Source: Lingula anatina
Taxonomy: Eukaryota > Brachiopoda > Lingulata > Lingulida > Lingulidae
Direction: 5' to 3'
Assembly: GCF_001039355.2 (NCBI RefSeq)
Contig: NW_019776035.1
Coordinates: forward strand, 209,805-273,804
Length of the DNA: 64,000 nucleotides
The translations under genes were made by a program, and so were the position numbers. The notes beneath the pieces are model-generated. The model saw nothing but the letters and a program-made list of their open reading frames with translations, searched no databases and had not been told where the DNA came from. Within the stretch, counting starts at the first letter, position 1. Every line of letters starts with the position of its first letter. Shown piece by piece: positions 11,701 to 34,717 of this stretch.

Positions 11701-12352
11701 CTGGTGATGCTGACAGGAGCAGCACTGGCAGGCACATGTGGCTTTATAGCTGGAATAGTGGGTTTACTACAGTGGAGAGAGAAGGTTATGGGTCAGAATT
11801 TGCATTTATTTTATTTTTATATTTTCATTATTGTTTTTTCATCTTTATTCATTTTTATTATTTATCTTTAATTTATTTGTTTATTTATTGTAATCAATAT
11901 GACTGCTCATTTTTTGTTCCTTTTATGCATCAAGGATTATTGGTTTACCAAATTACTTTGCAGAGTTAATATGTTACTAAATAACAATAGCAACAAAATA
12001 AGGCCGGTGATTTTCTGGTCCGTTTAGACTGGTTAATTTATGCAAAAGTCAAGTGAGGTTATTTTAAATTCAAGTATTGAGTTATGTTTTTAGCTGTCAT
12101 GGAAGGATAAAATGTATTCACTTTTTTCTTTGGTTAGAAAGTACTAGTAGATACATGTCAAAAGACACTAAACACATTTTATTTCTAGCTCACAAGACAT
12201 TTAGTCTCAATAGGAATTACATATTTTACACCATCTTTACAGATCTAGTTCACCACAATATTTTCATTGTAAAAATTATCATTTCTTTTCAGATAGAAGA
12301 TCAGAAAGAAAAAAGACAAGAATCTCACAAATTTCATTTTGATGCCATGTAG
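11667..12352 (+). CDS. Unidentified small membrane protein, last two exons
   Basis: Exon 11667-11784 follows a CTTACAG acceptor and opens only when preceded by two bases of a codon. It encodes WKYKLFVTPSCLVM followed by a hydrophobic, Gly/Ala-rich segment and LLQWREK, so one transmembrane helix. Exon 12293-12352 follows a strong TTTCTTTTCAG acceptor, continues in phase 0 as IEDQKEKRQESHKFHFDAM and stops at TAG. Earlier exons were not found in 10-11.6 kb. The donor after AAG (GTTATG) is weak. The first exon is repeated in damaged form at 18855. I do not recognise the family. The charged tail suggests a short cytosolic or matrix-facing C-terminus. Confidence 0.45.
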
Positions 12353-13529
12353 CATGCAGAACACCCTTGCCTATGGCTCCTGGTGCTGAGGAACACTGGA
12401 TATCCAGTTTCACTTTCATTTTAATGCCATGAATTACCCCAAATGGTAGTTTCACTAAAGATGCATACTAATTGATATTAAAGAAGGTTTCAGTTTAATG
12501 TTTTCACAGTATACCATAGAGTGTAGTGTTCTAAAAAAAGAGTTGTGGCCAAAATAAGACTAAAACATTAATGTTATCTCTTAAATTATTTATATATTTT
12601 TATTGTGGTTTTATTTCTCAGTAAGAAAGAACTTAAAATGACAAAGTACAAATTGGATATAAATACAGCACTAGGATGTCAAATACACTATGGTCTTGCA
12701 CCGCATCAAAGAAAAACGACAACGAAAAGCTCATTTTCTAGTTAGCAAGTTATGGGAAATGTATGTACAGCATTACAAGGTATCTGTGTGTGTGTCTTTT
12801 GGCTTATATAAATAATGGCAGAAGGGAAAAAGTTCCACTAAACTTTAGAAAACACTGTTGGGATGATACAGTCCTGCTATATTATTTCATGTTTTTATTT
12901 ATTTATTTATTTATTTTGACAATCTTTTTTCTGATTATATTATTTATTATTGTTATATTGTGCTATAACTTTCATTAAAAAAATTATTGTTGTTTAGATT
13001 TTCATGCAAATAATATTTAAGGGTTTTAATGCTAACAAAAATAAGACATTGCTGAAGGGGTACTATGCGATGCAAGTTCATTTCACTGGTTCATTTTGTC
13101 CTCAACTTCTAGATTATTTTCAAGAATGCCTGGTAATGAAATTACTGTCTAAGATAATGACGGAATTTTTGTCGTGTTTGATGTAAAAAAATTGACTGTA
13201 CCCTGATGCCATATTGTCTAGATAATTATGAATCAAGCTAAATAGAAGATTTTATTAATTATTAAAACAATGCAAAAACATCAAACAACTCGAAATAATG
13301 ACCTAAAGAGACATCATGAAGAATTTTTTTTTTTTTCAAATTTAAAAAGCCAGGCGACACTGCAAAAGTAACTGCAAACTGTTAACTGTCGCATGTAAAA
13401 TAAAAATTGTAGACATTTTTTGAGACGTTAGACATCACATTAGCTCCCTGATAAGTTGCAAATGTTGTACTTTTATTTTACTATAAAAACAAGAACAACT
13501 GTAGAATGTGAGATAGTGCTGCGAGCAGT
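12353..13529. other. Intergenic region, nothing supported
   Basis: AT-rich flank after the membrane-protein exon, probably including its 3' untranslated region. Short frames at 12763-12978 and 13004-13186 are low-complexity. Confidence 0.4.
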
Positions 13530-13745
13530 TTTCATGAGAAACATTAACTTCACCATGGTTTATGCCATTACAGTGATATGTGTACTGGGTACACTAAATC
13601 ATGTAATTCCTATTCTGGGTCCTTGACTCAAAGTTTAAATATTATATGTTGTTTATACAAAAAGATATTCATTGGGTTGTTTGACACAATTTGTTATGAA
13701 GTGAGGGTTTTAAACTGTGACGGTGATTTTTATGTCTCTTCCTGA
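13530..13745 (-). pseudogene. Stub of a C1-like 5' end (promoter flank plus start of exon 1)
   Basis: About 200 bases match the upstream flank of C1 (6868-7030). The match includes an ATG (13556-13554) in the same context, reading MVKLMFLM against MVRSMFLI in C1, and then breaks off within the signal peptide. It marks the left boundary of the duplicated unit. Confidence 0.6.
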
Positions 13746-14226
13746 TAAAGATGTATTATGCACATTTAGTATCATGGTTAAAAATGACAGACAAATCAAC
13801 AGATCAAAAGCATGTGAATATATTTGCTATCTTTAATCCAATGTTTATGCATAAATCAAAAGCCTAGGCTACAGGTAGGTTATTTAAAAAATTTTGCTCA
13901 TTAATAATTTATTTATTTGCTGCTGAATGGAAATTGCCTGTGACACAAACCTATAGCTTTCATTGAAGTAGAATAAATAAAAATGGAATTTATATTTTTA
14001 AGTAGTAATTGTAGCTATATTCTAGCTATATTCTAGGAAATAACAGATTTAAATTCAACATAGGCTATTCCTAAGGATATTATATTAAAATTAGCACAGT
14101 CAGGCCATTCTTCTCCTATACCTGTGACGTACTATAGTCACAGCTAGGTCATTTATTCAGTTCTCTCTCTTTTTGGTCACTGTAAAGTGCTGATATTATG
14201 AACCATATTCAATCTTCTTCACTATT

Positions 14227-14455
14227 AAGAGGGTAGGGAATACTTTTTTTTCATTCTGCTTGATTAGCCTTATTTTCCAAGTGTGAATTTGCATTATTTG
14301 AGCCCAATGTTCTGCACGAAATGTGATTCAGGAATTCTTGGTGATTGGTGATTAACCTGAATATATATCTTGGTGATTGGTGATTGAGCTGTTTTGATCT
14401 TGCTGTTTGGTGATTACATGTAAGTGTGTGGGGGGGGGGGGGGGTCCCCTACCCT
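14227..14455. mobile_element. MITE inserted exactly at the stop codon of C3
   Basis: The 229-base element has ends AAGAGGGTAGGGAATAC and, in reverse complement, AGGGTAGGGGACC. It is flanked by a direct repeat CTATT at 14222-14226 and 14456-14460. The homologous place in C2 (about 7800-7810) has a single CTATT and no element. A related element lies at 22034-22230. Confidence 0.8.
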
Positions 14456-16199
14456 CTATTTAGTACAGACAACACAGGGCAGTTCTCTTCCATCCACATA
14501 TGTTGGACAGGGAAGAGAACCACACTTCGCCTCAGCAGTGTAAAACAAGGCACCGTTTTTGTTCTCATGGCCACCAGCTACCACTTCTGGAGCTTCATCA
14601 AGGCAGACAAATTCTGTTCTCTGGTAATTATCATGAGTTGATACCAGGTATCCATTGTACTCTGTTGTCCACCCAGCTGGACATGTCTTCTTGGCTGGTA
14701 TCATCACATGACTGGGGCATGTTTGGGTGTAGCATACAGCACAGGGGGCATCATGCTGAACAAATTCCTGACCTCCTGTATGGGTTGTTGAAAATATGTT
14801 AGGGTTGATAATCTGGTATTCCACACCATGTATGTAAGAACCAGTACCTTGCCCTCCATCTTGGTATTTCCCCCACTCTGGTGTCTGTGGCAAACACAGG
14901 TAATTACTGCCTCCTCCAGTTTTGAGATAATCAGTTCCAGAAGCTATTCCTAAAGATATACAATTCAGATGTTTTAATTGTAACCTTAGTTGCCTATATT
15001 TCCATGCAGAGGAAGATCAAGTATAAAATCTTATAAAATGTAGTACATGTACAATATACTGAATTATCCCTTGAAAAACTATTTGTTACAACATGCATTT
15101 TACCTTTGTACAACAGTTTGGAATGTGTTGAACACGTTGTTCTGCCCCAACGAATATAAACTGCCCCACCATGGCTGGTATTGGCTGGTAGCCCTGAAAA
15201 CATGTATTAAACCTTGTGAACTCTACCCTACTACTGGTACATGTATGACTGGTAGATGAAAATCTACACTTTCAAAACAGATATCAAATTTGATGTTGCA
15301 CAGCAATCTTTATCCCATTCATAAGTACGGCGTATAGCTGTCTCTTAACCAAAAAAGTAAAACCTTCAATAAAATGGGGAAAATCCATTAATGAAGTTAG
15401 TGCAGAGAAATATTGAACATTTTTCCCCAGTATAATAAGAAAAATTAACAAATTTTTTAAATATGTGTTTTATCCGCAGTTAAAGCACCAGACAAACCTG
15501 TAGGTGGCACCCCTTTCTGAGCTCCAATTTGTCCCAGCATTTGTTTGAGGATATCCAATGTTAGAGATCCTGGGTCCCCTTTAGGTCCTGGGGGCCCCTT
15601 AGAAAATTGAATAAAAATATTGAAACTGCTATCACCCAAAGGAATATATACAGCATGTATTAGCAGAATTCTAAACTGATGATATAAATTGTTAACTATG
15701 AGTTGAGTATTTGGAATTGCATGTCAAGATATTTTGCATTTTATCTCATGGAACACTTAAAATACTAATTATTAAATGGGCATTTTGATGATATTTCAAG
15801 AAGTGGATACCTTGGTATATAGATTACATTATACTCTAATTTTCAATCGAAACTAATATAAATATTCAGTCATAATTTTCAATTACAAAACCATTGAATA
15901 TATAGCCAAATGCCAAGTTTTACCTGTATTCCAATCTACCATCTCTCCCAGGTAATCCCTGTGGTCCCTGAACACTGCTCCTTGAAGAGTTGACTACTGA
16001 AATATTTTGTGATAATAATTTCTTTGGATGATAACTTTGTCTACTGGAAATTAATGTTTTTCATAATTGCATGTCACTTTGGACAGTCACCTTACCATTC
16101 ACAAGGTGTCAGTCAGTCATTACAACTTGGGGCCAAACAGCTGAGAGGTGACCTCACCCAAAATCAACTAGAGGATCAGAGAGGCGATACCGCCTCCGA

Positions 16200-17895
16200 A
16201 TATTGTACCACCAGCTGGAGTAAGCGCATTCGTATAGACCCCACATACACAAAATAACAGTCTTGTGCTTGACAAGCTGTAAAAATGCAATCAACAAGAA
16301 TTTTCAAAATATGCAAAAAAGATATATAACTAAAAATGGTACAATCAAAGTTTAGTTCATCGTAAGGTAGGTCAAAGGTCAATTTCAAGGTCACAGTAAA
16401 TTGCCAGTATGTGACTTCCTATTCAACTTCAATAGTAACTATGGACCTATCTCTGCCAGGTTTGGAGGTAAAAGAGAAAGAAATAAGCAGAGTTCAGTTC
16501 ATGATAATAAGTAGGTCAAAGGTCAATTTCAAGGTCACAGTAAGATTGCCAGTATATGACTTCCCATTCAAGTTCAATAGTAACTATGGACCTATCTCTG
16601 CCAGTTTTGGAGATAAAAGGGAAGCAAAATTTGCAAAGTTCAGTTCATAGTGAAAAGTAGGTCAAAGGTCAATTTTAAGGTCACATTTGGATTGCCAGTA
16701 TATGACTTCCTATTCAACTTCAATAGAAACTATGGACCTATCTCTGCCAGTTTTGGAGATAAAAGGGAAGCAAAATTTTCAAAGTTCAGTTCATGGTGAA
16801 AAGTAGGTCAAATGTCAATTTCAAGGTCACAGTAAGATTGCCTGTATATGACTTCCTATTCAACTTCAATAGTAACTATGGGCGTATCTCTGCCAGTTTT
16901 GGAGATATAAGGGACTTAATGTTATAATTTTGGAGTTACCATAATGTGCCATAAATTTCCTACAGAAAAAATTAATTAAAATAAAGAAAAAGTCATTTTG
17001 GTTGAAATTCTTGAAATGGGAGGTGTTCAGAAGTACCAGATGTTCAAATTTCATGAAATAATGTCATTTTAGACCAGAAGTTGTCTGCCTTGCCAAGCCT
17101 TATGTTTTATTTTCCCGGGGTTCAAAATTTATTATACATTACCATACTGCACATTTTGCTTTCACCACCACAATGTACTTTTTGATACAGCATAACTCGA
17201 AAACCGTATGGAATACAAAAAAACGGAGACCACCTCGATCCAGTGTTGGGCTTTACATGCTCTACAAAATGCAAAAAAGAATGGGTCTCTAGCGTTAACG
17301 GTTCCCGAATTAGAGACAGTTTTCAGTTTTGATATCTTATGGCTGCTACTCCTGTGAAAATGCACCGATTGACCCCAAATTCACGGAGATGAAAGATGAC
17401 CCGAAGGGTAACACTTTCCAATAATATTATTGGTTAGGTCTGTGTAGTTTCTGAATATCAGCGCAAATAATTATTTTTTCGTAAAAAAATTCATTTTTTT
17501 GAAAATTTTGGCCCGTTTGACCTTGGAAAAAAGGTCAAAGGTCAAATGCAAGGGCATATTTGAAATCTCCACATATGACTTTCGGTCAGCCGCCTGTAGA
17601 AATTTTTCCCATAATTCCTTCTGTAGGGTAGATAATTAGCATTTAATTTTGCCATTTTTGGACAAGGGTGCATTGCAATGAGTGCCACACCTAGACCCTA
17701 GCACTGATGAAGCCCAAATTTTACGTGGAACGAGTTGAGATTATAGGTGACCTAAATCCAAGAGATGGGTACGCAGGCCCTTGTAGTCTAGGAGGAGAAG
17801 CGGTAACGGTGACATGGCGGCGGAGCCGGCGGAACATACGGGTCGGGACTAAAACCATGTGTACCGCCAGCGCCTATGCTGGTGGTACAATAATT
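16200..17895. mobile_element. Composite transposon-like element in a C3 intron
   Basis: ATTGTACCACCAGCTGG near 16203 and its inverted counterpart GCTGGTGGTACAATAAT ending at 17895 bracket about 1.7 kb. Inside are four tandem units of about 145 bases (16365-16915) and a divergent right part. No transposase frame is visible; the frame at 17707-17901 is short and lies in the right end. Probably a non-autonomous element. Confidence 0.6.
16365..16915. repeat. 145-bp tandem repeat carrying AGGTCAAAGGTCA
   Basis: Four units with period 144-146. The motif AGGTCAAAGGTCA occurs at 16369-16381, 16513-16525 and 16659-16671, and in degenerate form at 16805-16817. Each unit also contains TCAAGGTCA or a close variant shortly after. 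Confidence 0.85.
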
Positions 17896-18360
17896 GCATA
17901 ATACTAAGTAGAACAGGTGAATTGAAATATGAAATAGCATTTCAATTTGCTTCAGATACCTGTATTTTACTGTAACAGTTACTACATGTACTAAGTGATT
18001 TTCTGTTATTAATTAGTGATTGTTCTGCACGGTGTTTGTCATATTTAAAATGAAAATTTTCTCGTTAAGAAAGAAAAGGCATCATTTGATAAGACCTTAA
18101 GTATTGGGTAACAAATGTTTTCTGCTTTAAGCTATAATAAAGAGAGCAGACCTACCATTAACTTGTAGTGGTGACTGATATCCAAGCAGTCCAATGATTT
18201 GTTTGAGACTGTCTACTGTTAAACCTGGGTTCTGTGGATTAATTTAAGATATTTGTGATATAAAGTGGGGAAGATTTCACATTTTATAAAGTGATAAATC
18301 ATTTTACACAAGTTGAATGATAAAATTCAATAACATATACATCAAAAATTATTTTTATAT

Positions 18361-18890
18361 GACAAGATGTCTGAGACATTGTGCTTACTATTCACTTCGA
18401 TTTATTACTGTCTTGATAAATGCAGTCTGCTTTGAAGAATTATAGTTTAAGTTCTTCTGAAACTATTTTTATTTCTTTTCATGTGACATATAATTCTAGA
18501 TAGTAATAAACCGGGTATTTGTGTTTCCTGATTTATGCAGTCTGCTTCGAAGAATTATAGTGCAAGTTCTTCTGAAACTATTTTTATTTCTTTTCATGTG
18601 ACATATAATTCTAGATACCGGGTCTTTGTGTTACCATACTTTATGATAATATGTAAACTATGTACTTACCGCTGGTACATCTATATGTAGATTGAACTAT
18701 ATGCTACATGTATTCGCAACCACAATTTTGTCGTGAGAAGTCATTAAACCATCTTTCTCTTTTCCTCTTTAGAAGAAATATGTCCAAACGTAAACTATGT
18801 ACAGAATATTAATCTTTACACATTTAAAGAAAAATATTTTTTGTGTCCTTGCAGATGGAAATACAAGTTATTTGTCACCCCTAGTTATTT
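18361..18890. repeat. Segmental duplication, copy B (mate at 11107-11700)
   Basis: Similar to copy A except for the missing MITE and an internal tandem duplication of about 115 bases (repeated AAGTTCTTCTGAAACTATTT segments near 18450 and 18565). Homology stops inside the membrane-protein exon. Confidence 0.85.
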
Positions 18891-18897
18891 GTCACCC
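18855..18897 (+). pseudogene. Truncated copy of the membrane-protein exon
   Basis: After the acceptor CCTTGCAG the exon repeats the first 13 or so codons of the exon at 11667 (WKYKLFVTPS), then duplicates a short stretch (TTATTTGTCACCC) and loses similarity; the frame stops at once. Confidence 0.7.
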
Positions 18898-19240
18898 TAG
18901 TACAAATTGGATCAATATAGTAATATAATATATTCACTTCAACTTGTAAGACCTAGATTTATAAGCTAAATCAACCTGTTTATAGAGAGTAATAATATTA
19001 TTTATTTAAGAAATTTAACTGAATGTTTTTTTTTTTCAGCTTGATATTATTCTTAAATGTAAGTCTGCATTACTTTAAGGAGATGTTAAATACCTATTAA
19101 AATGTCTGAGAGCTTCTTAGCTAAGGTTATTATATTATAATATTTCAGTGGAAAACATGACTGCATGGACTTTTTGATATTTTATTAGTATATTCAATTG
19201 GAGGTTGGTAAAAAAAATTGTTACATATTTTCTTGTTTGA

Positions 19241-19243
<3 letters not shown>

Positions 19244-19302
<59 letters not shown>
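19244..19302. repeat. (AT)n microsatellite
   Basis: Dinucleotide run followed by a T-rich tract. Confidence 0.9.
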
Positions 19303-19310
<8 letters not shown>

Positions 19311-19798
19311 TTGTTTGTTTTGTTTTGTTTTGTCTTCAAGTAAAGCCAATCAGTGCTCTTTGAGTTAAATGTTGAGGTTACAATGTACATGTATCTCTAA
19401 CATTGGTGACTTCAGAGAAGTCGACCTCAAGGGAACTTTTCTACAGAAATCGACAAATAATTCTAAGCCATTTTAAACAAAAGCCTAGCTGTCACTTTTT
19501 TTCTTTTTTAACTATTTTATTTTCTACTTTATATTGATTGAGCAATAAATGAGAGAAAAAAATTATGCTGGTTGTGATACATGCATTCATTCTCAGAAGT
19601 AAAGGATAAAATTAGTTATAGTTGTTCATACTGAGTGTCTAAACATAAAAAGGGCTAAACACAAGCTTAGTTATAGAAAAGAAACAAGGAATTTATGAAA
19701 TGCACTGCAAATATTGCATATTTAAACCTGGTTGGATTCTAATTAAAGTACCAAAAACATCAACAGAACAAGTCGGATGAACCATCCATGGAAACAAG

Positions 19799-19900
19799 AG
19801 GAGGCAGGTTAATTTTTTAATCTGATTGCATTCAGCGAGAGTCCTTGCGCAGTGGGATCGATCTACACAGACCGATAATTTCATTAGGAACGAGTCCCTA
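19799..19900. repeat. Dispersed repeat containing TGATTGCATTCAGC
   Basis: Resembles the right halves of the elements at 25447-25680 and 56930-57132, including TGATTGCATTCAGC and the following GATCGAT..CGATAATTT-like segment. Probably a non-autonomous transposon fragment. Confidence 0.5.
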
Positions 19901-20516
19901 AACGTGTGAAACAGTAGCCTTGGTGGCATGCCTATTCAATTCGTGCGTGTCCTTGTAGCACAAGTGGTTAAATAAAAATAAAATGCGGTAGACAGTTTTC
20001 TCCCTGTCATAAATGTAGATATTTTATTTTTGTATAAAATTGACTGAAGATTTGTCCCCCAACCGGCACGAATTCATCAACCGTTTTAATACTTAATAGT
20101 ACGGTACATGTAGTGGTATATTGCACCTGTAGGTAAGTTAGCGTATTTCATTTTTTATGTGCGATCTAATGAATTTTTGGTGTAATGCACCTAAGACTTT
20201 AGAATTTATCGGAGTGAAGAGGAATTTGCAATTATGGTTATAAATTGGGTACAACAGAACTTGGCCCTAAAAAAAACAAAAACAAAAAAAACATCGGACT
20301 TAATTGAATACAACTTTAGCCGGTTTTGGAATAAAAACACTTCAGAATAGCGAGATTAACCTAATCAGTTTTCCAAATATCGTCACTAGCCGATATGCAG
20401 AATCTAAAAACGTAAAATGCTGTGTCCGGGACTCTGGGAAAACCAGGGTGGGTCACCTTATCAGGGCCAACTCCCGTGTCAGGGAATTCCCAGCCTCGTT
20501 ATGGATTCTTACCTTT

Positions 20517-20524
20517 TGACGTCA
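20517..20524. promoter_or_regulatory. CRE palindrome upstream of the LRP12-like gene
   Basis: TGACGTCA, the full consensus for CREB/ATF factors, lies about 205 bases upstream of the start codon. The transcription start is not known, so it may be in the promoter or the 5' untranslated region. Confidence 0.4.
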
Positions 20525-20728
20525 TGTCAATATATTCAAAACGAGGCTATAGTAAACATGGCTGTGTGACTGATAAACTGAGAGCAGGAAGTTTTTTGTT
20601 ATGTTTTGCCAAAAAGAATAACCAGTGCTTAGATCAGAGACACAGTAGGACCAAACTATATATGGAACCATATATATTGTTAACAAGTATTCTATCTGTG
20701 ACTTATTACATAGAGAAAATCGACTGAA

Positions 20729-33503
<12,775 letters not shown>

Positions 33504-34605
33504 AGATGAATAAGAATTTTTGTAGATTTTAGGAGGAAAGGTTTTATTTGTGCTTATTGTTATCATTATTATTATTATTATCAAAAATCAATTGTAATTG
33601 TGTGTTCAAAGATAATTTAAATTTTAACACAAACATATAATTTTAGTCCATATTTTTTAAACATGACATTTTGTTTGACTTTGATTTTAATAATAGAGGG
33701 TAAAATTGCAATTTGCTAATCGCAAATCATATTAAGGATGTTCAGTTCCAAAAAAAAAAAAGAAAGAAACGCAGGATCTGCTTACCACTAAAGAAGTTGA
33801 TTTTTGTTTAATTACTAAAGTGTTGAAGAGGATTTAAGCAGTGCAGAACAATAAAGTAATGTGCAGGGTGGCCGTGATTTTGAAATAAGGAGCCCAAGTT
33901 TCTTTCCTTACTGAGATGGGCTGTCTTGACTCCTATAACAAAAATCTGAAAAAAAAATTAGTCCAAAATTTACATAGGTAGTCCAAAAGACAGCTAGCCA
34001 AATGCCCTGGTAATGTGTAAACAAAAGTAATAACAACTGAAATTGCATGACTTATTTTAACTTAAGAAAATTGATGTTCTGGCATTTAAATAACTGTTAC
34101 ATTTAAGAGCTCTTTTTTAATCCTGAGTCACTGGTGGGATGGTAAAACAAGACTGTAATTTGTAAATTGGTTGCACAAGAAGCTACTTAGACATTTCTTC
34201 TTCACTGCCAATTTTTCAAAGAAGTTTATAAACACAGCACAAATACATAACCAAGTACAGTTGCAGCTGTTGTAGCTAAAAGCAAAATTAACTTTTGTAT
34301 TCAGAATAGAAGTTGATATTCTAAAAGTTTTCAGTATAGTTTCAAGATTAAAACACGGTCATAAAATGGGGATTCTCCACAAGGAGAATTCTGGACTAAG
34401 TTATTGCTATTTAAAGTTAACAGGAGTTTTTTTAATTCACTGACAAGTTATATTTGTGACATTTGGCACATTGGTTTTGTATGATATGCATAATGTAAGC
34501 ATTGTACAACTGAACATTTTGAAATTTTGTCAAGCAGCGAGGGGCATGTGTCACCCACCACATCAGGATTCACAGAATTTTTTCCATAGAATGGAAAATG
34601 CCCCC

Positions 34606-34656
<51 letters not shown>

Positions 34657-34717
34657 GTCTGACGTATGGGTTAAATGGATGTAGATTTGATGTTTAATTT
34701 TGAACAAATGCAATAAA
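33504..34717 (+). other. Probable 3' untranslated region of the LRP12-like gene
   Basis: No coding frame is supported. An AATAAA at 34712-34717 is a candidate polyadenylation signal; an earlier AATAAA occurs near 33849. The stretch contains the dispersed repeat 33882-34028 and a C/T homopolymer tract (34603-34652). Confidence 0.45.
33882..34028 (+). repeat. Dispersed repeat, copy 2 (mate at 29431-29590)
   Basis: Same element as at 29431, with scattered substitutions and small indels. Confidence 0.75.

Larger units (their letters stand above)
14456..18231 (-). pseudogene. Short-chain collagen C4-like copy C3, 5'-truncated
   Basis: Exons found: 18231-18156 (NPGLTVDSLKQIIG motif), 15995ish-15923 (Gly-X-Y), 15597-15498 (GPPGPKGDPG, LTLDILKQMLGQIG), 15193-15104 (YIRWGRTTC) and 14949-14456 (intact 163-residue C-terminal domain, CGSLPCPTYVDGRELPCVVC). 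Exon-1 to exon-3 equivalents were not found up to 20 kb. The Gly-X-Y exon is 73 bases against 83 in C0, a 10-base deletion that breaks the frame. Donors of two exons are mutated at the ancestral position, but new GT sites 6 and 15 bases downstream keep the phase. The C-terminal exon has exactly the C2 length (494 bases) with no disruption, so selection may have ended only recently, or the model is distorted by assembly. Confidence 0.6.

Noticed and set aside
20304-20727. Two plus-strand frames before the LRP12-like start
   Set aside because: They lie in the promoter or leader region; the start at 20729 has an in-frame upstream stop and gives a signal peptide.
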